Positions 44,986 to 54,418 are shown, counted from the first letter of the stretch. The stretch is 64,000 nt of DNA from Faecalibacter macacae (GCF_003687725.1 NZ_RDOJ01000008.1:59457-123456); one strand, 5' to 3'. Program-made: numbers and translations. Notes: generated by a model from the sequence alone, not told the origin.

Positions 44986-47039
44986 TAATTGGCAATTAAT
45001 ACTTCAGGAGTTTTATTAAATAAAGAAAGATATGTGTATAAGAATTGTTTTTTATTTTCGAATAAGATGATTTGCGACATTTCATCAATGAAATTTAAGG
45101 ATTCAAAAAAAGATCTTAAATCATAATCTAAATACTGATTTGTATAGAAGATCTGTTCATCCTCTACATAGTTTTTAAAACTGTTAATTCCATCTTTATT
45201 TACGTATTGTGAAAGGTTATCAAAATCAAGATATTTAGTTACTAAAGGCTTAATTTCATCATTAAAACTGTGTAAATTTTGAATTCCTTCTTTTATTATT
45301 TTTTCATGAGAATTTACAAATAAGAATTGTGTTTTCTCATCTATTTTTGTTTTAAGATCTTGTATTTTAGTAATATCATTATTTAATTCTAAACCAATTT
45401 CAGCTAGTTTTATACTTTCTTCTGTTAGATTTTGCGAATAAAATTGTTTAATCTTTTCATCAATAATATTTACACTTGGTTGAAAATTATCATGTTCATT
45501 CGTGATTTTTTCAATTAATTCATCAATATCTTTAGTATGATATGTTTCTCCATCATATTTAAAAGATTTGATATTTTTGTTAAATTTTATGAAGTTTAAA
45601 CTTTGAATATCATCTCTGTAAGCAAAAAGATTTGCATATAAATCTGTAGTAGCCTCACTAAATAATTCGTTTGGATTAATAACTTCTACATCATTTATAA
45701 TTTTACAATCTAATATTTCTTTGTAATCTAAGAAAGTATAACTGTAAAGATTATGATATTCTTTTGGGTAATTAGAATTACTATTTTCGAGTTTAAATTC
45801 AGTTAAAAATTCTTCGTCTGAAATTTCGTTTTTACGTGTAATATCTAAATCAAAAAAGAAATTAAAAGAAAAATTTTCTTCGAATTTTACGATATCGTTA
45901 ATTAAAACTTTTGCAATTGGTGAATTGTCTATTTCAGATTCAATTTTAGTGTTTTTTATATTTTCAATACTTGCCTTTAATTCTGGATGCGTCGAATAAA
46001 TATTCTCTAATTCTAATTTTGAATAAACTTTATTTAACTGCTCAAACTCTGGTTGAGGTAAACCATTTTTGACTTTAATTTTATTATTAGCTACATATAA
46101 ATTAATTACTTGATCTAAGTTTCTGTAGTAGTTTTTAGAAAACTTTTTCTCTTCTTGTTTACTTGCGTAGAATCTTGAAACTTTATTTAATTCTGCAATA
46201 TACAAATCCATACGAAGCATTGGTTTTATCATTACATCAATTCCAACTACATTTGTCGCAATCTGATCTGCATGATATTCCATTTCTCTAGAAAGTGCCA
46301 AACGTTGTAAATCTAATTTCTCGAAAATATAGACGTAAACCTTTTCAAAAAGTTTATTATATAATAAAGCACCACGACTAATGATAGCAATAAATCCATT
46401 AAAATCAGCAATAGTATTTATAACATCGACCATTGATTCTTTGTTGTTAACGATTTCATCTATAACATAATAAGCATTAGCTGTATATGAACCAATTGTC
46501 ATCGATTTTTGAGAAAAATGACCAAATTCGTGCGCTAAAACTCCTTTTAATTCATTTATAGTAGTCATTCGTACTAATCCAATACCAATATTTAAGTTTT
46601 TAGCCGTTGGGAATAATAAACTTTGTATATGATTAGAATAATAAACAGATGCATTAATATCTGGAATTAAAAATACTTTTTTGGGATGTTTTGTTCCAAC
46701 TTCGTCAGCTGTATCTTTAATTAATTTAAACAATTCAGGATAATCCTCTTCATAAATTTGAATACCATTTTCTTCAGTTTTTTTGAAAATTGATAATAAA
46801 TATTTAAAGTTGAAAAACATTATCATTCCGCCCATCACGCAAGCACCAACAGATAAAATGATTGTTCCTGTATTAAATGCTTCGCTTAATAGAAAATAAC
46901 CTAAATATAAAGAAGCTAAAAATATACTAACAGATAGAAGTAATGAGATAATAAAAGTAATGATGAATAATATAATCCATACAATAGATTTTTTCTGAGC
47001 ACTTTTGTAGTTTTCAGAAAGTTTGATAGTAGAAGGCAT
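44985..47039 (-). CDS. M48-family membrane metalloprotease
   Basis: A 684-residue protein: two or three N-terminal membrane helices (about 18-47, 59-83), then the zinc motif LAHEFGHFSQKS (H170, E171, H174) and the third ligand region SREMEYHADQIA (E254, D258). It is longer than HtpX or Ste24, with a large C-terminal helical extension. It probably cleaves membrane or periplasm-facing proteins. The inactive paralogue follows directly, starting on the stop. The gene is transcribed from just downstream of rocD's terminator. Confidence 0.92.
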   Translation of the reverse strand: MPSTIKLSENYKSAQKKSIVWIILFIITFIISLLLSVSIFLASLYLGYFLLSEAFNTGTIILSVGACVMGGMIMFFNFKYLLSIFKKTEENGIQIYEEDYPELFKLIKDTADEVGTKHPKKVFLIPDINASVYYSNHIQSLLFPTAKNLNIGIGLVRMTTINELKGVLAHEFGHFSQKSMTIGSYTANAYYVIDEIVNNKESMVDVINTIADFNGFIAIISRGALLYNKLFEKVYVYIFEKLDLQRLALSREMEYHADQIATNVVGIDVMIKPMLRMDLYIAELNKVSRFYASKQEEKKFSKNYYRNLDQVINLYVANNKIKVKNGLPQPEFEQLNKVYSKLELENIYSTHPELKASIENIKNTKIESEIDNSPIAKVLINDIVKFEENFSFNFFFDLDITRKNEISDEEFLTEFKLENSNSNYPKEYHNLYSYTFLDYKEILDCKIINDVEVINPNELFSEATTDLYANLFAYRDDIQSLNFIKFNKNIKSFKYDGETYHTKDIDELIEKITNEHDNFQPSVNIIDEKIKQFYSQNLTEESIKLAEIGLELNNDITKIQDLKTKIDEKTQFLFVNSHEKIIKEGIQNLHSFNDEIKPLVTKYLDFDNLSQYVNKDGINSFKNYVEDEQIFYTNQYLDYDLRSFFESLNFIDEMSQIILFENKKQFLYTYLSLFNKTPEVLIAN

Positions 47040-47061
47040 TGTGTTAAATTTTAACGAAAAT

Positions 47062-47092
47062 AAAAAAACCTGAAGAATAATCCTCAGGTTTT
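47062..47092 (-). terminator. Terminator of rocD
   Basis: Stem AAACCTGA/TCAGGTTT with a T-run on the minus strand (A-run at 47062-47068), 28 bp after the rocD stop. Confidence 0.8.
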
Positions 47093-47119
47093 AATATGAT
47101 TTATTGTATTTGTTGAATA

Positions 47120-48355
47120 TTAGAATTCAGCAGCTGTTTTACGAATGATTGCAATACATTCCATTAATTGCTCTTCGTTCATTACTAAAGGTGGAGCAAA
47201 ACGGATAATGTTTCCATGCGTTGGTTTTGCTAATAAACCATTTTCCATCATTTTTACACAGAAATTCCATGCAGTGTCAGACTCTGGCGTATCGTTGATT
47301 AAAATTGCATTTAATAAACCTTTTCCACGAACTGATTTGAATAATGGGAATTCTTCAACTAATTTGTTGATTTCAGCACGGAAAATTTGACCTAATTTTT
47401 CAGCATTATCTGCTAATTTTTCGTCTAAAACTACTTGTAAAGCTTCACGAGCAACTGCACAAGCTAATGGATTTCCACCGTAAGTAGATCCATGTTGACC
47501 TGGATGAATAACATCCATTACTTCGTTACGTGTTAAAACTCCAGAAACAGGATAAGCTCCTCCAGATAAAGCTTTTCCTAAGATTAACATATCTGGTTTA
47601 ATATTTTCGTGATCGATTGCTAACATTTTTCCTGTTCGCGCAATTCCTGTTTGAATTTCGTCAGCGATAAATAAAATATTATTTTCTTGACATAAATCGA
47701 AACAAGCTTTTAAGTAACCTTCAGCAGGAACATTAACACCAGCTTCACCTTGAATTGGTTCAACTAAGAAACCACAAATTTTATCACCTTTTTCAGCAAT
47801 TACTTCTTTTAAAGCATCTACATTACTGTATTCTACAGCGATAAATCCTGATGTGTATGGGTCAAAATGTTTACGTGCATCTTCGTCATTAGAAAAAGAA
47901 ATAATTGTAGTTGTACGTCCATGGAAATTGTCTTTACATACAACAATAATACCTTCACCAGCAGGAATTCCTTTCTTTTCGTAGCCCCATTTACGTGCAA
48001 TTTTTAAAGCAGTTTCTACGGCTTCAGCCCCTGTATTCATCGGTAATATTTTATCAAAACCGAATAATTCAGTTACAAATTTCTCGTAAATCCCTAATTC
48101 AGCATTGTAAAAAGCACGAGAAGTTAAAGTTAATTTATCTGCTTGCTCTTTTAATTTATTGATGATTCTTGGGTGAGAGTGTCCTTGGTTAACAGCAGAA
48201 TAAGCTGATAAGAAATCAAAGTATCTTTTACCATCAACGTCCCAAACGTAAACTCCTTCACCTTTTTCTAAGACAACAGAAAGTGGGTGGTAGTTGTGTG
48301 CTCCGTATTTTTCTTCTAATCCGATTAATTCTTGTGCAGAATAATTTGTATTCAT
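47120..48355 (-). CDS. rocD: Ornithine--oxo-acid transaminase
   Basis: A 411-residue class III aminotransferase: YGAHNYHPLSVVLEKGEGVYVWDVDG, TGAEAVETALKIARKWGY, the cofactor region FIADEIQTGIARTG, and the PLP lysine in LILGKALSGGAYPVSG. The extended N-terminus EKYGAHNYHP is diagnostic of OAT compared with ArgD or HemL. It converts ornithine and 2-oxoglutarate to glutamate semialdehyde. Arginine-catabolic genes are not adjacent. Confidence 0.95.
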   Translation of the reverse strand: MNTNYSAQELIGLEEKYGAHNYHPLSVVLEKGEGVYVWDVDGKRYFDFLSAYSAVNQGHSHPRIINKLKEQADKLTLTSRAFYNAELGIYEKFVTELFGFDKILPMNTGAEAVETALKIARKWGYEKKGIPAGEGIIVVCKDNFHGRTTTIISFSNDEDARKHFDPYTSGFIAVEYSNVDALKEVIAEKGDKICGFLVEPIQGEAGVNVPAEGYLKACFDLCQENNILFIADEIQTGIARTGKMLAIDHENIKPDMLILGKALSGGAYPVSGVLTRNEVMDVIHPGQHGSTYGGNPLACAVAREALQVVLDEKLADNAEKLGQIFRAEINKLVEEFPLFKSVRGKGLLNAILINDTPESDTAWNFCVKMMENGLLAKPTHGNIIRFAPPLVMNEEQLMECIAIIRKTAAEF

Positions 48356-48386
48356 GTTTTATGCTTTTGTTTGTAATTTAAATATA

Positions 48387-48416
48387 TAAAAAAACCGGAC
48401 ACTTATAGCGCCGGTT
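48387..48416 (-). terminator. Terminator overlapping the murI stop
   Basis: On the minus strand AACCGG (48416-48411) pairs with CCGGTT (48398-48393) and is followed by T7. The 5' arm lies inside the last codons of murI (stop at 48403-48405), so termination and the coding end overlap. Confidence 0.75.
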
Positions 48417-49221
48417 GTGTATCTAATCTTTTCTCGATTAACTGAATATCTTTACCAAAAAATCTTTTTGAAACCTTTAAGAAATTATCTGTATAATCAG
48501 ACAAAAAGAAATCATAAGTAGGAGCGTGATCTTTTGCTGCTAATTTACCTTCTCTTCCTAATAAATAAATCAAATGATTAACCACAATTAAAGGCGAATT
48601 GATGATATGTACTTTACCTTCAAAAACTTGATTAATTTCTTTTTCAACCAACGGATAATGCGTACATCCCAAAATGATTGAATCAATTCCATCTAATTTT
48701 TTGTTAGATAAATACGTTTCTAAAACAGCCTTAGAAATTGAAGTATTAGCATATCCTTCTTCGATAACTGGTACCAAAAGAGGAGTAGCCATTTCAATAA
48801 CTTTAACGTGTTTATTGTATTTGCGTATTGATTTTTTATAAGCTCCAGAATTGATAGTTGCTTTTGTAGCAATTACTCCAATTTTTTCTCTTAATTCGAA
48901 TGCAACTTTTTCTGCAACGGGAGATATTACATCAATAACAACAACATCTTCACCAGCTGCTTCTTTAATTGCTTCAATAGAATTAGCCGTAGCCGAATTA
49001 CAAGCGACTAAAATAGCTTTACAATCGTGTGATTTTAAGAAATTAGTAATATCAACCGAAAAACGAGTAATCGCTTCTTTAGATTTTTCACCATAGGGCA
49101 AATGCTGTGTATCGCCAAAGTATATCATACTTTCGTTTGGCAATAAACGTTTAATTTCTTTTGCAAAAGTTAGTCCACCTACACCAGAGTCAAAAACTCC
49201 AATCGGTCTGTTATCATTCAT
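48403..49221 (-). CDS. murI: Glutamate racemase
   Basis: A 272-residue enzyme with the family's paired cysteine motifs: VFDSGVGGLTFAKEI, VACNSATANS and LGCTHYPLV (the catalytic cysteines are in ACNS and GCTH). It makes D-glutamate for peptidoglycan. A minus-strand -7 box CAAATTTA (49227-49234, read TAAATTTG) lies only 6-13 bp from the ATG, so the mRNA may have little or no leader. Single-gene unit. Confidence 0.97.
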   Translation of the reverse strand: MNDNRPIGVFDSGVGGLTFAKEIKRLLPNESMIYFGDTQHLPYGEKSKEAITRFSVDITNFLKSHDCKAILVACNSATANSIEAIKEAAGEDVVVIDVISPVAEKVAFELREKIGVIATKATINSGAYKKSIRKYNKHVKVIEMATPLLVPVIEEGYANTSISKAVLETYLSNKKLDGIDSIILGCTHYPLVEKEINQVFEGKVHIINSPLIVVNHLIYLLGREGKLAAKDHAPTYDFFLSDYTDNFLKVSKRFFGKDIQLIEKRLDTQPAL

Positions 49222-49239
49222 AGATGCAAATTTATAAAA

Positions 49240-50373
49240 TTAATCAACGTAAAATAGGCGAGAAGCGATTCCGTCCGCGAAAAATTTTGCTTTTTTTGTT
49301 AAAACAATTTTACCGTCAATTTGTTGCACTAAATTTTCTTTAAATAATTCTTTAATTTCAAGGTTAAAATAGTCAAAAATCTTAGTCCCAAATGTTGATT
49401 TTACTACATTAGGATCAATTCCGTAGATTGTTCTTAAACCAATCATCATCATTTCGTTGTATTGATCTTCTAAAGATAGCGTTTCAATCTCTATTGGTAA
49501 ATTGTTATTTTTTAAAGCTTGAATATATTTAGCATTATTGGCAATATTCCATGCGCGATTGTTCCCGAAATAAGAATGTGCAGATGGTCCAAAGCCGATG
49601 TAAGGAACGCCTTTCCAATAATTAGAATTATGCTGAGAAAAATATCCTGGTTTTCCAAAATTTGAAATTTCGTACTGAATAAATCCATTTTTTTCAAGAA
49701 ATTGTACTAAATAATCAAACTGATCTGATTGATGTTGATCGTTAATTGGTTTCCATTCTCCCTTCTCAATTTTTCGATTAAGAATTGTTTTTTCCTCAAC
49801 TGTAAGTGCATAAGACGAAATGTGATTGACTCCTAAATCTACAGCTTTTTGTAAGTTTTGTTGCCACATTTCGTGCGTAGTTGTATTTGATCCGTAAATT
49901 AAATCAATTGTAATGTTTTCAAAACCAAATTCTCGGACCAATTTGATGCAATTTTCAGCTTCAACAGCATTGTGTGCACGATTCATTAAACGTAAATCTT
50001 CTTCAAAAAAGGATTGAATTCCGATTGAAAAACGATTAATAGGAGTAGTTTTAAAATAGGCTAATTTTTCAGGAGTTAAATCATCAGGATTAGCTTCAAG
50101 TGTAACTTCTTTAACCTGTGATAAATCGAAATGATGTTGTAATGCATCAAAAATAGAATCTAACTCGTTATTGGTTAAAATAGAAGGAGTTCCTCCACCA
50201 AAATAAATAGTTTCGATAGGTTCTTGTATTTCATTTTTGCGTAATTCAAACTCTTTTAAAAGTGAAAAAATTAATTCATTCTTTGAATTTAAATTCGTTG
50301 AAAAATGGAAATCGCAATAGCTACATTTCTGCTTGCAATAAGGTATATGTATGTAAATTCCAGCCAATGGCAA
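49240..50373 (-). CDS. hemW: Radical SAM haem chaperone HemW (coproporphyrinogen oxidase-like)
   Basis: A 377-residue protein with IYIHIPYCKQKCSYCDFHF (cluster cysteines C13, C17, C20), then PIETIYFGGGTPSIL and VTLEANPDDL, and the C-terminal HemN_C region. Absence of the N-terminal HemN extension supports HemW, which delivers haem, rather than HemN. The start is the TTG at 50373 (a second TTG lies at 50367); no ATG is available, and the start fits a -7 box TATCTTTG on the minus strand (50391-50384). It is the third tetrapyrrole gene in the window. Confidence 0.92.
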   Translation of the reverse strand: MPLAGIYIHIPYCKQKCSYCDFHFSTNLNSKNELIFSLLKEFELRKNEIQEPIETIYFGGGTPSILTNNELDSIFDALQHHFDLSQVKEVTLEANPDDLTPEKLAYFKTTPINRFSIGIQSFFEEDLRLMNRAHNAVEAENCIKLVREFGFENITIDLIYGSNTTTHEMWQQNLQKAVDLGVNHISSYALTVEEKTILNRKIEKGEWKPINDQHQSDQFDYLVQFLEKNGFIQYEISNFGKPGYFSQHNSNYWKGVPYIGFGPSAHSYFGNNRAWNIANNAKYIQALKNNNLPIEIETLSLEDQYNEMMMIGLRTIYGIDPNVVKSTFGTKIFDYFNLEIKELFKENLVQQIDGKIVLTKKAKFFADGIASRLFYVD

Positions 50374-50507
50374 ATATTTTTCACAAAGATAAATCTAATT
50401 CGATTATTTATCTAAAAGTAGAAATATGAAATTTGATAAAAAATAATTTAAAAAAAGTATAATTTTTATGAAATTAAATTCTATCTTTCGACAATAAATA
50501 TAATATT

Positions 50508-50699
50508 ATGAACAAAGGAACTGTTAAATTCTTTAATGATGAAAAAGGATTTGGATTTATTAAAGAAGATGGATCAGGAAAAGAATATTTTGTACACGTT
50601 ACAGGGTTAGTTGATAAAGTTGCTGAAAACGATGAAGTAACTTTTGATTTAGCTGAAGGTAAAAAAGGTACAATGGCTGTAAATGTAAAATTAGCATAA
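50508..50699 (+). CDS. Cold-shock domain protein
   Basis: A 63-residue single CSD protein: MNKGTVKFFNDEKGFGFIKEDG contains RNP1 (KGFGFIK) and EYFVHVTGL the RNP2-like VHV. It binds single-stranded nucleic acid as an RNA chaperone. Family length is normal, although the RNP2 FVHV (usually FVH-F/S) keeps the histidine. A very AT-rich stretch precedes the start. Its terminator follows directly. Confidence 0.95.
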   Translation: MNKGTVKFFNDEKGFGFIKEDGSGKEYFVHVTGLVDKVAENDEVTFDLAEGKKGTMAVNVKLA

Positions 50700-50721
50700 C
50701 CATTACATATTTTTTGAATGC

Positions 50722-50751
50722 AAACCACTTCTCAAAAGAAGTGGTTTTTTT
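50722..50751 (+). terminator. Terminator of cold-shock gene
   Basis: Stem AAACCACTTC/GAAGTGGTTT, loop TCAAAA, then seven T. It reaches the stop of the convergent lipoprotein gene. Confidence 0.92.
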
Positions 50752-51028
50752 ATTTTCCATAATAATTCCCTTCAGTATTAGTTTCCAGATCTTTTATGGT
50801 TAAAGAAGTACTAGGGAATTGTCTTAGTTTTAAAATTTTATAGATTGGTTTGTTTTGATAATAGATGGTATCAGACTTAACGGAATATGTATCATCTTTA
50901 AAATCTAAAACATCTCCGAAGTGACTACCATTTCCAAATTTCCAAAATTTGACACTTTTTATTTGGTTTTCTTTACTACAACTAATTAAGAGTAGTAAAA
51001 AAAGAATACTAAATATCTTTATCTTCAT
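50750..51028 (-). CDS. Small lipoprotein, function unknown
   Basis: A 92-residue protein with a lipoprotein signal (MKIKIFSILFLLLLISC, cysteine at 17) and a short beta-rich mature part. No family is recognised. The start overlaps the upstream membrane-protein gene by 20 bp, so the two are coupled. It is probably anchored in the periplasm or outer membrane. Confidence 0.75.
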   Translation of the reverse strand: MKIKIFSILFLLLLISCSKENQIKSVKFWKFGNGSHFGDVLDFKDDTYSVKSDTIYYQNKPIYKILKLRQFPSTSLTIKDLETNTEGNYYGK

Positions 51029-51545
51029 AAAACTCTATATCTTTAAAAACACTGTTTATAAATTTATAAATTTCTATTAAATGTTCTTTTGATATTTGTT
51101 GTCCAATTTTGGATGCAATAAAAGTTCCTAAAGCTAATAATAGAGCAAATGGAATTGACCAAATCCAATTACTCGTGCCAGTTACATAATATTCAGATAC
51201 GGCATATGTACCTAATGTTATTAATAATGCACCAGACAATCCATAGAAAAACATAAACATTGTCCAAATATTAGGACGTGGACCAATAATGCCACGAACA
51301 ACAATTAATTCTTTATTTTCTTCATCATCTTCCCATCGTATTTGTAACTGCGGAGCCCAATATTTTTGTTTATCTTTTCTTAATCTAACCATAGCAAATT
51401 CTTGATTTGCATAACCACCAATTTCTTTATTATTCAGAGCTAAATGATTTTTAATGGTCTTGATCAATTCAATTTTAGATGCTTTTGTATATACTTTAAA
51501 ACGTGGTCTACTTTGTAAAGTTTTAATTCTAATTTTGTTCTCCAT
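51009..51545 (-). CDS. Membrane protein, function unknown
   Basis: A 178-residue protein: a soluble N-terminal domain (about 1-90) with many charged residues, then two membrane helices (about 95-118 and 124-146) and a C-terminal helix. No family is recognised. It overlaps the downstream lipoprotein gene by 20 bp and stands 42 bp from the divergent alkyltransferase-like gene. A paired envelope role is possible but only inferred. Confidence 0.75.
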   Translation of the reverse strand: MENKIRIKTLQSRPRFKVYTKASKIELIKTIKNHLALNNKEIGGYANQEFAMVRLRKDKQKYWAPQLQIRWEDDEENKELIVVRGIIGPRPNIWTMFMFFYGLSGALLITLGTYAVSEYYVTGTSNWIWSIPFALLLALGTFIASKIGQQISKEHLIEIYKFINSVFKDIEFYEDKDI

Positions 51546-51587
51546 TATTGATTAGGTTTCTTTAAATTTACAATAAATCAATAGATT

Positions 51588-51929
51588 ATGACTAAAGAAG
51601 TTTCTGATACTTATAAAATAATTTACGAAATAGTAAAGCAAATTCCAAAAGGAAAAGTAACTTCTTATGGCGTAATTGCTAAAACTATTGGAGCAGGATT
51701 TTCTGCTCGTGTTGTTGGTTATGCGATGAATCATGCACATGATTTGGAGGACGTTCCGGCGCATCGTGTAGTAAATAGAAACGGACTGTTAACTGGAAAA
51801 CATCATTTTTCTCCTCCTGAATTAATGATTGAACTTTTAGAACAAGAAGGTATAAAAATAAAAAATGACCAAGTGGTTAATTTTAAACAACATCTGTGGA
51901 ATCCCTTAGAAGAAGAAAATTATTTGTAA
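51588..51929 (+). CDS. Alkyltransferase-like protein (ATL, MGMT family)
   Basis: A 113-residue protein of the MGMT/ATL fold: YEIVKQIPKGKVTSYGVIA, then the helix GFSARVVGYAMNHAH. The active-site segment reads VPAHRVVN (P57, A58, H59, R60, V61), where real MGMT has PCHRV. The acceptor cysteine is replaced by alanine, which defines the ATL group. ATLs bind O6-alkylguanine and flag it for nucleotide-excision repair without transferring the alkyl group. It is transcribed alone, upstream of the ABC genes. Confidence 0.92.
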   Translation: MTKEVSDTYKIIYEIVKQIPKGKVTSYGVIAKTIGAGFSARVVGYAMNHAHDLEDVPAHRVVNRNGLLTGKHHFSPPELMIELLEQEGIKIKNDQVVNFKQHLWNPLEEENYL

Positions 51930-51980
51930 CGATATTCGTTTTCTTCTTACTAACTTTACGAATTCAATTTATAATATAGA

Positions 51981-52916
51981 ATGGACTACTTATTACAAGC
52001 AGAAAATTTAACAAGACGCTATAAAGATAAAGTTGCATTAAATAACTTTAGTATCAATATTCCTCAAGGATCTATTTATGGACTTTTAGGACCAAATGGA
52101 GCAGGAAAAACAACGTTTATCCGAATCGTTAATCAAATTACAGCACCAGATGAAGGTCGTATTTTATTAAATGGCGAGCCTTTAACTAAAAAATCGATTG
52201 CACAAGTTGGTTATATGCCTGAAGAACGTGGATTGTATAAAAACATGAAAGTAGGGGAACAAGCCATTTATTTTGCACGATTAAAAGGAATGTCATCTGC
52301 TGAAGCAAGGAAACGTACACAATACTGGTTCGAGAAGTTGGATATGATGTCTTGGTGGGATAAAAAACTGAGCGAACTTTCGAAAGGAATGGGACAAAAA
52401 GTTCAGTTTGTTGTTACAGTAATTCATGAACCTTCTTTATTAATTTTTGATGAACCTTTTTCAGGTTTCGATCCGGTTAATGCACAATTAATTGCAAACG
52501 AAATTTTAGAACTTCGTGAGAAAGGAACAACAATTATTTTCTCAACTCACCGAATGGAATCGGTTGAGGAAATGTGTGATCATGTTGCTTTGATAAATCA
52601 ATCGAATAAGGTTTTAGATGGAACAATTGAAGAAGTGAGAAACCAATTTAAGTCAGGCGAATTTAATATCGGAATTCATCAAATTTCATCTGAAGATTTA
52701 GTTTTATTAGGAAATAAATATCAAATAAAAAATGTTGATGTAAAAGGTGAATTAACATCATTTAATTTATTGATTGATAAAACTATACCGTCTAATATTT
52801 TATTGAAAGAATTAATTGAAATGGGACAGATTAATCAATTTAAAGAAATTATTCCATCAATGAATGATGTTTTTTTACAAGCTGTAAAACAATCTAATTT
52901 AGCTCAAAATAAATAA
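51981..52916 (+). CDS. ABC exporter ATP-binding protein (NatA-like)
   Basis: A 311-residue ATPase with Walker A GLLGPNGAGKTTFIR (about 35-49), ABC signature LSKGMGQKV, Walker B LLIFDEPFSGFD, and the switch histidine in STHRMESVEE. The C-terminal extension of about 80 residues matches the NatA type. The permease follows 10 bp after the stop. Together they form a Na+- or small-molecule exporter of the ABC-2 class; the substrate is not known. Confidence 0.93.
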   Translation: MDYLLQAENLTRRYKDKVALNNFSINIPQGSIYGLLGPNGAGKTTFIRIVNQITAPDEGRILLNGEPLTKKSIAQVGYMPEERGLYKNMKVGEQAIYFARLKGMSSAEARKRTQYWFEKLDMMSWWDKKLSELSKGMGQKVQFVVTVIHEPSLLIFDEPFSGFDPVNAQLIANEILELREKGTTIIFSTHRMESVEEMCDHVALINQSNKVLDGTIEEVRNQFKSGEFNIGIHQISSEDLVLLGNKYQIKNVDVKGELTSFNLLIDKTIPSNILLKELIEMGQINQFKEIIPSMNDVFLQAVKQSNLAQNK

Positions 52917-52926
52917 GTAGGAGAAG

Positions 52927-54246
52927 ATGAAAAATATATTTTTAGTTGCTTCAAGAGAATTCTTTTCTCAGGTAAAAAATAAAGCATTTATTGTTATGAC
53001 AATCTTAGCTCCCTTATTATTAGTAGGAGCAGGAGGTGTAATTTTTTGGTTGACAGCAACCAATAATTCTGAAATAAAAAATATTGCTGTTATTGATGAA
53101 AGTGCACAATTTGTAACAACTTTTAAATCAGACGAAAATATGATTTTTAATATTTATACGCCTGATGAAGCGAAAGCGATAAAAGATACTTTAAGTGGAA
53201 GCGAATATTTAAATGCATTATTAGAGATTCCGGCAAATACGGATGGTAATTATAACAACATTGAGAAAAATACAAAACTATCAACTAACGGGAATTTAGG
53301 AATTACGGATCGCGAAAAAATTTCTAGTTTGATGTCTTCAAAAATCGAAGAATATCGAATGAAAAATTCGGGTATAGATCAAGTCAAATTAAAAGAAACA
53401 AATTCTCGCGTTTCCTTAAATGTATTTAATGTTAAGGAAGGGAAAGAGGATAAAGGTGTAGAGCTTAAAGTCGCTTTATCAGGTGCTTTAACGTACATCA
53501 TCTTTATGTTTATTATGATTTATGGAGTTAAAGTAATGCGTTCTGTGGTTGAAGAAAAGAATAATCGAGTAGTAGAAATTATCATTTCTTCTGTAAAACC
53601 ATTCGAATTGATGATGGGAAAAATTGCTGGTACAACAATGGTTGCAGTTACACAATTTTCCATCTGGATTACAATGACTTTAGGATTATTAATGATTTTT
53701 CCTGCCATCGCAGCAAGCAGAATGGATATGGCGCAAGATATGATGAATCAAGCTCAGGAAACAGAATCTAATCCAGAAATGATGCAGATTGTTGCTGAAA
53801 CCAGCGAGATATTATTATCATTTAATTACCCGTTAATTATATTTACATTTATCATTTATTTTATTTTAGGATATCTGTTTTATTCTGCAATTTTTGCAGC
53901 TATTGGTTCGGCAGTTGATAACGACACCGACACGCAACAATTTACGTATTTTCCTTTAGTTTCTATGATGATTGGATTATACGGGTCATTTTCTACATTA
54001 CAAAATCCAGATGGACCTGTTGCATTTTGGTTATCGATGATACCATTTACATCACCTATATCGATGATTACACGTATTCCGTTTGATATTCCGATTTGGG
54101 AATTGGCTTTATCAATATTTATCTTATTGATTAGTACAATCGGAATGATATTTTTAGCGTCTAAAATTTATCGAATAGGTATTTTAATTTACGGTAAGAA
54201 ACCAACTATTAAAGAGATGTTGAAGTGGATTACATATAAGAATTAA
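52927..54246 (+). CDS. ABC-2 exporter permease (NatB-like)
   Basis: A 439-residue permease with a helix at 18-44, a periplasmic domain (about 50-190) and five further helices from about 175; VMRSVVEEKNNRVVEIIISSVKPFELMMGKI is the NatB signature loop. It partners the ATPase encoded 10 bp upstream. The pair is likely the last operon before the accessory region and ends at a strong hairpin. Confidence 0.92.
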   Translation: MKNIFLVASREFFSQVKNKAFIVMTILAPLLLVGAGGVIFWLTATNNSEIKNIAVIDESAQFVTTFKSDENMIFNIYTPDEAKAIKDTLSGSEYLNALLEIPANTDGNYNNIEKNTKLSTNGNLGITDREKISSLMSSKIEEYRMKNSGIDQVKLKETNSRVSLNVFNVKEGKEDKGVELKVALSGALTYIIFMFIMIYGVKVMRSVVEEKNNRVVEIIISSVKPFELMMGKIAGTTMVAVTQFSIWITMTLGLLMIFPAIAASRMDMAQDMMNQAQETESNPEMMQIVAETSEILLSFNYPLIIFTFIIYFILGYLFYSAIFAAIGSAVDNDTDTQQFTYFPLVSMMIGLYGSFSTLQNPDGPVAFWLSMIPFTSPISMITRIPFDIPIWELALSIFILLISTIGMIFLASKIYRIGILIYGKKPTIKEMLKWITYKN

Positions 54247-54265
54247 AAATCTTCAATTATATTTT

Positions 54266-54295
54266 AAAGCTGTTCAGTTATGAGCAGCTTTTTTT
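54266..54295 (+). terminator. Terminator of natAB-type operon
   Basis: Stem AAAGCTG-T-TCA with TGA-G-CAGCTTT, loop GTTA, then T7. The chromosome-like operon ends here and the accessory region begins. Confidence 0.88.
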
Positions 54296-54377
54296 ATTTG
54301 AAAACCATTGAATTAATTAAGTTTATCTTATATTGTTTTATTACTTTTATCAGTAATAATAAAAGGGCGGTTTTAAG

Positions 54378-54391
54378 TTGCTAATGCAACG
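54378..54391. repeat. Inverted repeat near IS30 remnant
   Basis: GTTGC-TAAT-GCAAC, just outside the IS30 tail, may be part of the original element's end. The partner end was not found in the window. Confidence 0.35.
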
Positions 54392-54418
54392 ATAGTATAA
54401 AAATAGTAAAAATTTTGA

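Noticed and set aside
50474..50728. 84-codon minus-strand frame over the cold-shock gene
   Set aside because: Fully antisense to a strong cold-shock domain protein.
51552..51764. 70-codon minus-strand frame overlapping the ATL gene
   Set aside because: Antisense to a conserved gene; no domain.
53520..53708. 62-codon minus-strand frame in the ABC permease
   Set aside because: Antisense shadow.
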